64,000 nt of DNA from an uncultured Cryomorphaceae bacterium. Lineage in GTDB: Bacteria > Bacteroidota > Bacteroidia > Flavobacteriales > Schleiferiaceae. A program made the translations under genes and the position numbers. The stretch is taken from positions 22,790 to 86,789 of the forward strand of contig CAJWKU010000006.1 of the NCBI GenBank assembly GCA_913043005.1, in the 5' to 3' direction. The notes under the pieces were generated by a model. It searched no databases. It was not told the origin of the DNA and saw nothing but the letters and a program-made list of their open reading frames with translations. Shown here piece by piece: positions 16,762 through 24,937 of the stretch (the stretch's first letter is position 1; each line of letters opens with the position of its first letter).

Positions 16762-17547
16762 GTGAAGAAAAAAATATTAGCTTACCGAGATACTTTAGGT
16801 CATTCTATTTTTGCGAAAAGAATTGTTCTCTTTTTTTTTGGTTTAATTGCCTGGTATAGATGTAATTATGTTAATAAAACAACAATAAAAGGTGGTGGGT
16901 TTTTAAAAGATCTGCCATCAAAAAATGTTTTATTTGTAAGTAATCATCAGACATACTTTATGGATGCTGCAGCACTTATTCTGATTTTTAGCCACGTTAA
17001 AAACAAAGTTTTTGATCGATCTGATAGATTTTGGCCTTTAGTTGTTCCTCATGTTAATGTTTTTTTTATTGCTGCCAAGGAGACCATGAAATCAGGAATC
17101 CTACCGAGACTTTTGGCTTTAGCAGGCTCAGTTTCCATAAAAAGAACTTGGAGAGAATCAGGTAAGGAAGTTAACCGCAATGCGGATCCAAAGGATTTAG
17201 ATAAAATTAGAGATGCGATTACTTCTGGTTGGGTAATTACGTTTCCACAAGGTTCTACAAAACCGTTTATTCAGGGTAGGCGAGGTACAGCTCATATTGT
17301 GAAAGAATTAGACCCTATAGTAGTTCCTGTTGTTATAGATGGTTTTCGTAGGGCTTTCGATAAAAAAGGCTTACGAATAAAAAAGGCCGGAACGCAGTTA
17401 AGAGTTGAATTTAAAAAACCCATTCAATTCAAATCAGAAAAGAGTGTTGACAATATTTTAGATGAAATTATGGATAAAATTGAGCAGTCCCCAAAGTATA
17501 ATGCTTTTTGTAAATTTAGCACACTGAATAAAATACCGAAAGAATGA
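16762..17547 (+). CDS. 1-acyl-sn-glycerol-3-phosphate acyltransferase family protein
   Basis: A 261-residue membrane-bound acyltransferase of the PlsC family, which would acylate lysophosphatidate or a related lysolipid. I use GTG 16762: the frame opens upstream at 16678, but that would overlap the divergent gene, while a TACTTTTG box (16743-16750) lies 11 bases before the GTG. A hydrophobic helix (about residues 17-36) precedes the motif NHQTYFMD. This gives five residues between His and Asp, where classical PlsC has four; relatives in Bacteroidota that I recall share the longer spacing. FPQGST forms the second conserved block. It is followed with a 4-base overlap by the MbnP-like gene. Confidence 0.82.
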   Translation: MKKKILAYRDTLGHSIFAKRIVLFFFGLIAWYRCNYVNKTTIKGGGFLKDLPSKNVLFVSNHQTYFMDAAALILIFSHVKNKVFDRSDRFWPLVVPHVNVFFIAAKETMKSGILPRLLALAGSVSIKRTWRESGKEVNRNADPKDLDKIRDAITSGWVITFPQGSTKPFIQGRRGTAHIVKELDPIVVPVVIDGFRRAFDKKGLRIKKAGTQLRVEFKKPIQFKSEKSVDNILDEIMDKIEQSPKYNAFCKFSTLNKIPKE

Positions 17548-18320
17548 AACAGACTATATTATTTCTTTTAATAACAGGAGCCTCTTTGAGTTGCACCGAT
17601 GGTATTTTACCCCAGCAATCTACTTTTGATACACGTAATGTCGTTTTAAACCACTTTTTTTATTTCAACGACGAAGTGATTGATACTTCGAAGATATTCA
17701 CACTTGGTAACTCGAGAATTGTTTTGAAGGATGTTTCAATTGCATTCGGCGGATATTACTTTACTGATCATTTAACGGATACAGTAACACCGAGTGGCAT
17801 GGATACAACAGGATACTACTTTGATCCAAATGTAGCTTCTTTGAAAGGCGGTACCGCATCCAGGATTTTTAAATTGGAGAAGGGAGTATATCAAGGTGTT
17901 CATCATTTTAAAATGGGTTTAGATTCTTCTATCACATCGGATTACAGTGAATGGCCTGAAGGTCATCCTATGACTAGCCCTGCTCTTTACAGGGGTAAAG
18001 GTGAAGGATATAATTCATTGTATATTAATGGATTGTACAAAGAAATAGGAGATACTACGAGTGCAGATCCAAATTTACCTTTTACATACAGAGTTTCGGA
18101 TGAGGTTTTAGATATTTGGTGGAGTAAACCAACTTCCTTCAATGTTGTTCCAAGTATGGATGTGAATGTAAATATTGTTTGGAATATCGACCGATTACTT
18201 CAAGGTTTGGACCCCACAATTATTGATAATATTGAATGTGACTCTGGGGACCCTATCGATCTTTTACTCGCACAGTCTTTGGTGGCAAACATTTTACCTT
18301 CATATCAGATACAACTCTAG
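17544..18320 (+). CDS. MbnP-like lipoprotein
   Basis: A 258-residue exported lipoprotein: the N-terminus MKQTILFLLITGASLSC ends in a lipobox cysteine at 17. The remainder is beta-rich. The order of blocks (a long N-terminal strand region ending KDVSIAFGGYYF, then GVHHFKMGLDSS, then HPMTSPALYRGKGEGYNSLYINGLY) resembles the MbnP family of periplasmic metal-binding proteins. No partner MbnH cytochrome is next to it. Its ATG overlaps the acyltransferase stop (ATGA), and the Mur ligase follows after 13 bases. The MbnP assignment rests on pattern only and could be wrong; location as a lipoprotein is more certain. Confidence 0.5.
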   Translation: MKQTILFLLITGASLSCTDGILPQQSTFDTRNVVLNHFFYFNDEVIDTSKIFTLGNSRIVLKDVSIAFGGYYFTDHLTDTVTPSGMDTTGYYFDPNVASLKGGTASRIFKLEKGVYQGVHHFKMGLDSSITSDYSEWPEGHPMTSPALYRGKGEGYNSLYINGLYKEIGDTTSADPNLPFTYRVSDEVLDIWWSKPTSFNVVPSMDVNVNIVWNIDRLLQGLDPTIIDNIECDSGDPIDLLLAQSLVANILPSYQIQL

Positions 18321-18333
18321 TCATAGATAAAAT

Positions 18334-19695
18334 ATGAATGTTCATTTCATTGCTATCGGAGGTAGTGCAATGCATAATCTTGCATTAGCTCTCCATGAAA
18401 GGGGTGATGCTTTAATCACAGGAAGTGATGATGCCATTTTTGAACCTTCAAAATCCAGATTATCCACAGCGGGAATATTACCCGAAAGGGAAGGGTGGTA
18501 TCCACAGAAAATCCATAATGGCATTGATGTTATAATTCTTGGTATGCATGCGAAGCGGGACAATCCTGAATTATTAAAAGCGAAACAAATCGGATTGAAA
18601 ATATACTCTTATCCTGAATTCTTATATGAGTCAACAAAAAATAAAACTAGAGTAGTAATTGGCGGAAGTCATGGGAAAACATCTATTACGTCTATGTTAC
18701 TTCATAGTTTGAAACACTCAAATTCAAATGTAGATTATATGGTTGGAGCTCGGCTAGAGGGCTACAAAACTATGGTAAGGCTTTCTACTGATTCCGAATG
18801 GGCTGTTTTTGAGGGTGACGAGTACCTGTCTTCACCAATAGACCTAAGACCTAAATTTCATCTCTACAGGGCTAATGTCGCTATTCTTTCGGGGATGGCT
18901 TGGGATCATATTAATGTTTTCCCAACTTTTGAGAAGTATAAAATTGCTTTTAGTGATTTTCTGAAAAGTATGGAGCCCGGAGGAACGTTAATATATAATT
19001 CTGATGATGTTGAGTTAAAGGATTTGGTGCTTGAGGATAATAGTCCCATTAGAAAAATACCCTACAGCATTCCTAAATATCGCATTGATGATTTTAAATG
19101 GGTATGGTGTACCCCTCAAGGCGATTTGAATCTTCATTTTATTGGCAAACATAATTTAAGTAATGCGGAAGGGGCAAGATGGTTAGCTCAAGAAATGGGA
19201 ATTCAGGCAGAAGAGTTTTATGACGCAATATCTACCTTTAGTGGTGCAGAAAGACGTTTAGAGATATTAGGACGAGGAGAACATCGATCTGTTCATTTAG
19301 ATTTTGCACACGCACCAAGTAAGGTGAAAGCCACTGTTGAGGCTTATGTTGAAACATTTCCCAAGACAATAAAAATTGGACTTCTTGAATTACATACATT
19401 TAGTAGTTTAAATCCTGACTTTATCTCAGGTTATCATGATGTTCTGAACGGTTTAGATCAAGCTGTAGTTTATTACGATCCAAAAGCAGTTGCTCATAAA
19501 AATCTGCCTGAGTTGGAAAAGAGTACTGTAGAATCTGTATTTGGCTCTGAGGTTAAAGTTTTCACCGATATTGATGAATTTCGAATTTTTTTTGACAAAC
19601 TTCCGATTTCATGTAACCTTTTGGTAATGTCATCTGGTAACCTTGGCGGATTTGATATTAGGGCATACTCCGAAAAATGGGTTTCAGAGAATTAG
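18334..19695 (+). CDS. mpl: Mpl-type Mur ligase (UDP-MurNAc : tripeptide ligase family)
   Basis: A 453-residue Mur ligase family enzyme of the Mpl type, which joins recycled murein tripeptide to UDP-MurNAc in the cytoplasm. The N-terminal Rossmann block HFIAIGGSAMHNLALAL starts at residue 4, the ATP loop GGSHGKTSITS is at 110-120, and EGDEY and the C-terminal AHAPSKVKAT block follow in order. Bacteroidota carry this enzyme as a distinct subgroup often called peptidoglycan synthetase. It closes a three-gene plus-strand unit and overlaps the convergent hypothetical gene by 4 bases. Whether it recycles tripeptide or makes another precursor cannot be told from sequence. Confidence 0.85.
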   Translation: MNVHFIAIGGSAMHNLALALHERGDALITGSDDAIFEPSKSRLSTAGILPEREGWYPQKIHNGIDVIILGMHAKRDNPELLKAKQIGLKIYSYPEFLYESTKNKTRVVIGGSHGKTSITSMLLHSLKHSNSNVDYMVGARLEGYKTMVRLSTDSEWAVFEGDEYLSSPIDLRPKFHLYRANVAILSGMAWDHINVFPTFEKYKIAFSDFLKSMEPGGTLIYNSDDVELKDLVLEDNSPIRKIPYSIPKYRIDDFKWVWCTPQGDLNLHFIGKHNLSNAEGARWLAQEMGIQAEEFYDAISTFSGAERRLEILGRGEHRSVHLDFAHAPSKVKATVEAYVETFPKTIKIGLLELHTFSSLNPDFISGYHDVLNGLDQAVVYYDPKAVAHKNLPELEKSTVESVFGSEVKVFTDIDEFRIFFDKLPISCNLLVMSSGNLGGFDIRAYSEKWVSEN

Positions 19696-20360
19696 TTTTG
19701 AAAATCTAAAATAGTGCTTAAACTCAAGGTCCAAATGTTTCTTACTATACCGTTGCTATTATTAGCCGCTATTTGAGGCCCAAAAGATATTTCGATTGGT
19801 TTTAAAGATATTGGAGATTTTAAAAAATTGTTGACCCACATTTTTTTATTTAACCTCATTACACCAAATATTTTAAAAGATGGCATAAAAGCACTAAAGT
19901 CAATTATTTCGTTTGATAATCGATTAAGATAGCTACCCGAGCTAAAACCATAAGATACAAATGCTCCTATGTCAAAAACATGTTGAGATCCAAATAAAGA
20001 GCACTCTAGATTCAATGCTTGAGAATACATGATATCTGTAACAAAATCGGGTTCAATTTCACTTTTTGCAACTTGTCTCATAAATTGAAATATGTATCCT
20101 GTGGAAAAGTGGGAATTTATGGGTGTACTCAGAGAGAAACAAAATACGTTTCCAGTGTTTTGATCTTCTACCTCCATAGCCATGGAGTTGATATTGTACT
20201 TTCCTGTTCCTAAGCCAAGTTTTATTTTTCTATTTTTTAAAATTGAAATTTTAGACTGATCAGTAGCTATTACTTCTTCATTTTGTTTTAAACTTTCTGT
20301 TGTAAAATTCTGAGCGAATGTGATGTAAGGAAAAAACAAAAGAAGAAATAAAAGTTTCAT
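19692..20360 (-). CDS. Hypothetical exported protein, possible outer-membrane barrel
   Basis: A 222-residue protein I do not recognise. A signal peptide (MKLLFLLLFFPYITFAQ) is clear. The rest has alternating hydrophobic/polar strands (for example CFSLSTPINSHFSTGYIFQFM and FDIGAFVSYGFSSGSY) and ends FQN, which suggests a small beta-barrel of the outer membrane. It is the last gene of the pyrR-pyrB unit: the ATG overlaps the end of the small STAS-like gene by 4 bases. The stop overlaps the convergent mpl stop by 4 bases. The pyrimidine context says nothing obvious about its role. Confidence 0.6.
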   Translation of the reverse strand: MKLLFLLLFFPYITFAQNFTTESLKQNEEVIATDQSKISILKNRKIKLGLGTGKYNINSMAMEVEDQNTGNVFCFSLSTPINSHFSTGYIFQFMRQVAKSEIEPDFVTDIMYSQALNLECSLFGSQHVFDIGAFVSYGFSSGSYLNRLSNEIIDFSAFMPSFKIFGVMRLNKKMWVNNFLKSPISLKPIEISFGPQIAANNSNGIVRNIWTLSLSTILDFQN

Positions 20361-20695
20361 TCCTCTAATAGTTTTCTTTGAATTTCATCCATTTCAAAAA
20401 AGTCAATACTTTCTCCATAAGTCGGAACAATTGGGAGGTTCTCATTAAATAATATCATAAGACTTTCCCTAACAATAATTATGAAGCTGAGATCATCCTC
20501 TATCCTCTGAAATTGATGGCGCATTAATAATTCTATATTTTGAAATTCTTCGACAGTTAAAAGATTTAAAATTATATGTCGGTTCTTATGTTTTGATGTA
20601 AGTATTTTTAACTCATGAAAATCCTCAGAGCTATAGTAGTCTTCACCGAATTTTATATGAATGTAACTTGACTTGAGTTCAACTTTATATGACAT
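20357..20695 (-). CDS. Small STAS-like conserved Bacteroidota protein
   Basis: A 112-residue cytoplasmic protein. The C-terminal block NLPIVPTYGESIDFFEMDEIQRKL matches the PT-EA-D-I-MEEIERDL signature of a small family that Bacteroidota genomes usually carry just ahead of the ribonuclease Z gene; the fold looks STAS-like (anti-sigma-factor-antagonist type). Here no rnz gene follows: the next gene is an exported hypothetical protein (4-base overlap). It starts 2 bases after the pyrB stop. No phosphorylatable Ser in the STAS position can be assigned with confidence, so a regulatory role is only inferred. Confidence 0.6.
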   Translation of the reverse strand: MSYKVELKSSYIHIKFGEDYYSSEDFHELKILTSKHKNRHIILNLLTVEEFQNIELLMRHQFQRIEDDLSFIIIVRESLMILFNENLPIVPTYGESIDFFEMDEIQRKLLEE

Positions 20696-20697
20696 TG

Positions 20698-21642
20698 TTA
20701 TTGAACATTTTTTGTTTTGGAAGCAAGTAAATAAAGCACAGACATTCTTATGGCAACTCCATTTTGAACTTGATCAAGAATTATGGAATATTTAGAATCT
20801 GCTACTTCGGAGGATATTTCTACTCCTCTGTTTATAGGTCCAGGATGCATAATTAAAGGTATTTCCTTCAACGATTGCAATTTTTCCATAGTTATTCCAT
20901 ATCGCATTTGATATTCGCGAATTGAAGGGAAGTAAGATCGATCCATTCTTTCATGTTGGACTCTAAGGATATTGGCTACATCTGCCCATTCTAATGCTTT
21001 TTTGATATCATCAAAAATCTCAACATTAAGGGAGTAAATATTTCTGGGTATCAGTGTTTGTGGTCCACAAACAGCAACTCTTGCTCCAAGTTTTTGTAAG
21101 CAATAAATATTGCTAATCGCAACTCTAGAATGTGAAATATCACCAACAATCAAAATTTTCTTACCCCTTAAGTCATTTAATTTCTCTTGGATGGAGAAAG
21201 CATCTAAGAGCGCCTGAGTTGGGTGTTCATGAGTGCCATCTCCAGCATTGATTATTTGGGCGTCAATGTGATTGCTTAAAAACTTAGCTGAACCTGGTTC
21301 TGGGTGTCTAAGAACAACTAAATCTACTTTCATTGCAAGAATGTTTTTGATTGTATCCACGAGTGATTCCCCTTTGCTTAGTGAGGAGCTTGAGGCCGCA
21401 AAGTTTATTACATCAGCAGATAGACGCTTTTCAGCAAGTTCGAAACTAAGCCGAGTTCTGGTTGAATTTTCAAAAAATAGATTTGCTACGGTAATATCTC
21501 TGAGAGATGGAACTTTTCTTATTGGCCGGTTAATAATTTCCTTAAACTTTTTTGTCCAATGAAAAATTAGATGGATATCTTCTGGATTTAAATCCTTGAT
21601 ACCCAACAGGTTATTTGTACTTAGTTCAGCGCTTTCCAGCAT
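20698..21642 (-). CDS. pyrB: Aspartate carbamoyltransferase catalytic chain
   Basis: Aspartate transcarbamoylase catalytic subunit (about 314 residues), the first committed step of pyrimidine synthesis: carbamoyl phosphate plus aspartate to carbamoyl aspartate. The carbamoyl-phosphate motif FFENSTRTRLSFE, then VVLRHPEPGSA, the GDGTHEHPTQALLDAF block and HPGPINRGVE appear in the usual order. The frame opens at 21657, but ATG 21642 (MLESAELST) fits relatives, which begin a few residues before the LSxNxLLGI block. Either way it overlaps the pyrR end (17 or 32 bases), so translation is coupled. No regulatory pyrI gene is present. Confidence 0.95.
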   Translation of the reverse strand: MLESAELSTNNLLGIKDLNPEDIHLIFHWTKKFKEIINRPIRKVPSLRDITVANLFFENSTRTRLSFELAEKRLSADVINFAASSSSLSKGESLVDTIKNILAMKVDLVVLRHPEPGSAKFLSNHIDAQIINAGDGTHEHPTQALLDAFSIQEKLNDLRGKKILIVGDISHSRVAISNIYCLQKLGARVAVCGPQTLIPRNIYSLNVEIFDDIKKALEWADVANILRVQHERMDRSYFPSIREYQMRYGITMEKLQSLKEIPLIMHPGPINRGVEISSEVADSKYSIILDQVQNGVAIRMSVLYLLASKTKNVQ

Positions 21643-22180
21643 GGGAAGAGTTTTCAATCAATACTTTTGGGGAAAAATTATTAGACCATTCTAATTTAAC
21701 ACGTTCATCAGCAATGGCATCTACACGGTGTCCCGAATAATCGGGTTGAATCGGAAGTTCTCGGGAAAATCTGCGATCAATTAGCACACAAAGCTCTACT
21801 TTTAAAGGTCTACCATAGTCACCTAAAGCATCTAAGGCAGCACGAGCAGATCTACCAGTATACAAAACGTCATCTATTAATATTACTCGCTTTCCTTCAA
21901 TATGGACAGACATATCATTCGGATTGGCTTTGATCGGTTCGGTTCGCCTTCTAAAATCATCTCGATGAAATGTGCTATCTAGAGATCCACTTTGGACTTT
22001 GTCGATATTAAAATCTCGTTCTAATCTGGATATAATAGCACTTGCTAATTGCGATCCACGCGGCTGGAGTCCAATAATGACACTGTTATTCCATGGGAAA
22101 TGAGTTTCATTTAGCTGACAACAAATTCTGTTCAGAGTAAAACCACTCTCTTTAGCATTTAAGAAAATTTTCTGCCCCAT
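21626..22180 (-). CDS. pyrR: PyrR bifunctional pyr regulator / uracil phosphoribosyltransferase
   Basis: A 184-residue PyrR. In Firmicutes it binds pyr leader RNA in response to UMP and also makes UMP from uracil and PRPP. The PRPP loop VILIDDVLYTGR lies at residues 99-110, with the IIGLQPRGSQLA block (35-46) and FRRR (76-79) typical of PyrR. It overlaps pyrB. A consensus-like -7 box TATCTTTG (22188-22195) ends only 7 bases before the ATG, so the mRNA may have almost no leader. That leaves no room for a classical PyrR attenuator before this gene. The enzyme activity may be its main role here; this is inference. Confidence 0.92.
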   Translation of the reverse strand: MGQKIFLNAKESGFTLNRICCQLNETHFPWNNSVIIGLQPRGSQLASAIISRLERDFNIDKVQSGSLDSTFHRDDFRRRTEPIKANPNDMSVHIEGKRVILIDDVLYTGRSARAALDALGDYGRPLKVELCVLIDRRFSRELPIQPDYSGHRVDAIADERVKLEWSNNFSPKVLIENSSHAGKR

Positions 22181-22187
22181 CTAGAAG

Positions 22188-22195
22188 CAAAGATA
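22188..22195 (-). promoter_or_regulatory. -7 box of pyrR
   Basis: TATCTTTG on the minus strand, 7 bases before the pyrR ATG. A TTG lies 25 bases upstream, a little further than the usual spacing. It leaves nearly no 5' leader. Confidence 0.6.
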
Positions 22196-22306
22196 AAATT
22201 TTGATAGCAATGTTTTACACCAAAATCTTCGGATAATCGCAACGGGAGGAATCTCAGTCAAACGGGTGTTTAAAATATTTTATATCCTCAATGTTAATGC
22301 AGAGGC

Positions 22307-23926
22307 CTATGAGTTCATGGAAATTAAGAATTCTTCATTATTTAAAGTTTTGCTCATCCTGTCATGAAGAAATTGCATCGCTTCAACTGGTGTCATATCA
22401 GCAAGGTGCCGTCTCAGAATATACATTCTTGAAAGAACATCGCTTGAAAGTAATAAATCTTCTTTCCTAGTTCCTGATGCGATTAGATCAATTGCAGGAT
22501 ATATTCTTCGATTTGAAATTTTTCTATCAAGTTGCATCTCCATATTCCCGGTTCCCTTGAACTCTTCATAGATTACTTCATCCATTTTTGATCCAGTTTC
22601 AATAAGAGCAGTTGCAAGGATTGTTAAAGATCCCCCATCTTCTATGTTTCTTGCGGCACCAAAAAATCGCTTGGGGCGATGTAATGCATTCGCATCTACT
22701 CCTCCTGAGAGAACCTTTCCTGATGCTGGGCTAACAGTATTGTATGCTCTAGCTAATCTTGTTATTGAGTCTAATAGAATGATTACATCATGTCCGCACT
22801 CCACTAACCTTTTCGATTTTTCTAAGACAATATTAGCAACTCTAACGTGTCGCTCTGCTGGTTCATCAAATGTAGAGGCCACTACTTCAGCATTCACATT
22901 GCGAGCCATGTCGGTTACCTCTTCTGGCCTTTCATCAATAAGAAGGATTATCATGTAAGCCTCTGGGTGATTTGCTGCAATTGCATTTGCAACTTCTTTT
23001 AAAAGGACTGTTTTACCTGTTTTAGGTTGAGCAACAATAAGCCCTCTTTGACCTTTTCCTATCGGGGAAAAAAGATCAATGACTCTAGTAGATAATGTAC
23101 TTTTTCTTCCTGTTAATGTAAATTTCTCTTCAGGAAAAAGAGGAGTGAGATGTTCAAATGAAACTCTATCTCTTATGAAATCTGGCTCCCGACCATTTAT
23201 GGAGACAACTTTGGTTAAGGGGAAAAATTTTTCCCCTTCTCTCGGAGGTCGCACTTGACCTCTAACCGTGTCACCTGTTTTTAGGCCATATTGTTTGACC
23301 TGTTGAACTGAAATGTAAACGTCATCAGGAGAATTCAGATAATTATAGTCTGAAGATCTTAAAAAAGCAAAATTGTCAGGCATCATTTCAACTACACCTT
23401 CTGTTGGAATGATACCTTCAAATTCATATTCTCGTCTCTCAGGTCTTTCTTGCCTTGATCCTCTATCGTTTCGCTCTGACCTTGGTCCTCTATCATTTCG
23501 TTCTGGTCTGGGTCCTCTATCATTTCGCTCTGGCCTTGACCCTCTATCATTTCGCTCTGGCCGCTGAGTATGTCCTTGTTTTTTATTCGGATTATCAGTT
23601 CGAAATGGTTCTGACCTCGGCTTAGAGTCTTCTCTCTGGTTTTTTTCTGAGTTATTAGAAGTGGAAGAGTCATGGTCCAAAATATCTTTTGATTCTAAAT
23701 CATCAGTTTTCCTTGTTTCTTTGATTTCATATTTTTCTGAAGGTATTTTATTTGAAGCAGACTTTTCTGGATCAGATATTTTATTATCGTCTCCTTTTGC
23801 AAAGGATTTAATTGCGCTTACTAATTCTGGTTTGCGCATCGATCGGACCTTTTTGATGCCAAGAGCCTCTCCCATTTGTTTGAGTTCGGGAAGCTTAAGC
23901 TCCTCTATATTTGGATTTGTAGCCAT
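22307..23926 (-). CDS. rho: Transcription termination factor Rho with repeat-rich disordered insert
   Basis: Rho, 539 residues, an RNA-driven hexameric helicase that ends transcription. Residues 1-45 form the SAP-like N-terminal domain ([13 protein letters not shown]). Residues about 46-165 are a polar, charged, low-complexity insert, with four tandem 9-residue repeats ([10 protein letters not shown], residues 122-157). The RNA-binding OB domain follows (about 168-250), then the ATPase: Walker A PKTGKT (301-306), Walker B IILLDS and the [11 protein letters not shown] loop. Bacteroides Rho is known to carry such a disordered insert that drives phase separation. No promoter box of the exact type is seen before ATG. 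Confidence 0.96.
   Translation of the reverse strand: MATNPNIEELKLPELKQMGEALGIKKVRSMRKPELVSAIKSFAKGDDNKISDPEKSASNKIPSEKYEIKETRKTDDLESKDILDHDSSTSNNSEKNQREDSKPRSEPFRTDNPNKKQGHTQRPERNDRGSRPERNDRGPRPERNDRGPRSERNDRGSRQERPERREYEFEGIIPTEGVVEMMPDNFAFLRSSDYNYLNSPDDVYISVQQVKQYGLKTGDTVRGQVRPPREGEKFFPLTKVVSINGREPDFIRDRVSFEHLTPLFPEEKFTLTGRKSTLSTRVIDLFSPIGKGQRGLIVAQPKTGKTVLLKEVANAIAANHPEAYMIILLIDERPEEVTDMARNVNAEVVASTFDEPAERHVRVANIVLEKSKRLVECGHDVIILLDSITRLARAYNTVSPASGKVLSGGVDANALHRPKRFFGAARNIEDGGSLTILATALIETGSKMDEVIYEEFKGTGNMEMQLDRKISNRRIYPAIDLIASGTRKEDLLLSSDVLSRMYILRRHLADMTPVEAMQFLHDRMSKTLNNEEFLISMNS
23456..23563 (-). repeat. Four 27-bp tandem repeats inside rho
   Basis: Four direct repeats of 27 bases encode [11 protein letters not shown] units in the disordered insert of Rho. 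Copies differ by a few third-position or single-base changes. They are in frame, so gain or loss of a copy changes the protein by 9 residues without a frameshift. A fifth, degenerate copy (RQERPERRE) follows at the 3' side. Confidence 0.9.
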
Positions 23927-24046
23927 AAAAAATTTAAAGTACTGAAGACGGAGAAAATTGTGAACCTAATAAATTTGGTGATATGCATAGTTTTTTGCAC
24001 AAGTAGTGTTGCAATAGTACAAAAAATTCGGAAATTGCACTCTATT

Positions 24047-24421
24047 ATGTGGCAAAGAATTCAAACCCTATACATGTTTCTCGGAGCAATTGCTTTTTTT
24101 TGTGTTGGAATTAATCTCTCAAACAATATTCAGGCATTAATTGCGGGATTTGGAGTAGCGCTGTTGTTAGCAAATATTACTTATTTCCGTTTTCGCAAAA
24201 GACAATTTATTGTTAATCGGATAGCGATTATAGTAGCTTTTCTGCTTGAGATTCTGGTTATTTATCCTGTGCTTCAAATTTTTGAGGGCGATCTAGTTCG
24301 AACTGATTTAGTAAAATTAGCAGCTCCACTAATTGCTGTAATCTTTATTGCTTTGGCTAACTGGGCGATAAAGAAAGATGAAGAAAAAGTAAATTCTTCA
24401 GCACGTTTCCGCTCTAAATAA
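24047..24421 (+). CDS. DUF4293 family membrane protein
   Basis: A 124-residue membrane protein of the DUF4293 family, found next to rho across Bacteroidota. I chose ATG 24047 (MWQRIQTLYMFL), the family's usual M-QRIQ-Y start; the frame is open far upstream only because it runs antisense over the rho start. Three or four hydrophobic helices follow, with a charged C-terminus. Stop overlaps that of the convergent metallophosphoesterase by 8 bases. Function is unknown; the repeated link to rho is positional. Confidence 0.78.
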   Translation: MWQRIQTLYMFLGAIAFFCVGINLSNNIQALIAGFGVALLLANITYFRFRKRQFIVNRIAIIVAFLLEILVIYPVLQIFEGDLVRTDLVKLAAPLIAVIFIALANWAIKKDEEKVNSSARFRSK

Positions 24422-24935
24422 ACGAGCCTCTTTTTCCAAGTTCTATTGCAGAGAGGTTTTTAATTTTCCCGTTACTCACTTCAAATCGCATCATTGTTCG
24501 CGATTGGTGAAATCCGTGATGCCCTGCAGCGCCTGGGTTTAAGCAAAGTAAATTATTCGAATCATAACCTGCTCGCAGAATATGGGAGTGTCCACAAATC
24601 AAGACATCAGTGGGTCTGGAGTTGATTTTTTCTCGAATTTTTGTAGGTATACGTCTGGCATACCCCCCTATATGAATCATGAAAAAATTCAGCCCTCCTC
24701 TTTTGAGGTATTGCTCGCCTGGAATTTCTCTTCTTACTTTATCGCCGTCAATATTGCCATGGACCATGAAAATAGGTTTAATGCTTTTCAATTTATTGAC
24801 AACAGTTATATCACCTATGTCTCCTGCGTGCCAAACCTCATCTACTTCTTGGGCATGTGATAATATGTTTTTATCCATAAATCCGTGTGTGTCGGAGAGT
24901 AACAGAATGCTTATCGATGTACCTTTGTCTTTCAT
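24414..24935 (-). CDS. YfcE/MJ0936-type metallophosphoesterase
   Basis: A 173-residue phosphodiesterase of the calcineurin-like fold. Metal-binding motifs are in order: LLLSDTHG near residue 10, WHAGDIGD (about 36), VHGNIDG (about 58), ICGHSH and NPGAAG (C-terminal). These fit the YfcE group, which hydrolyses phosphodiesters; the natural substrate is unknown. I take ATG 24935; the frame runs 20 codons further, but that would overlap the truA start. Only 2 bases separate its ATG from the divergent truA ATG. A box GATTTTTG (one mismatch) lies 5 bases before its start. Confidence 0.85.
   Translation of the reverse strand: MKDKGTSISILLLSDTHGFMDKNILSHAQEVDEVWHAGDIGDITVVNKLKSIKPIFMVHGNIDGDKVRREIPGEQYLKRGGLNFFMIHIGGYARRIPTKIREKINSRPTDVLICGHSHILRAGYDSNNLLCLNPGAAGHHGFHQSRTMMRFEVSNGKIKNLSAIELGKRGSFI
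24920..24927 (+). promoter_or_regulatory. -7 box of truA
   Basis: TACCTTTG, 10 bases before the truA ATG and inside the first codons of the divergent metallophosphoesterase. Confidence 0.5.
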
Positions 24936-24937
24936 AA

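Noticed and set aside
22644..22958. Antisense gene in rho
   Set aside because: No family features; the open frame is a by-product of rho codon use.
23456..23563. Short direct repeats as a CRISPR array
   Set aside because: Repeats are contiguous with no spacers and encode in-frame Rho residues.
23392..23673. Open frames in other frames and on the other strand over the rho repeats
   Set aside because: The 27-bp repeat keeps other frames open; the proteins are low-complexity shadows of rho.
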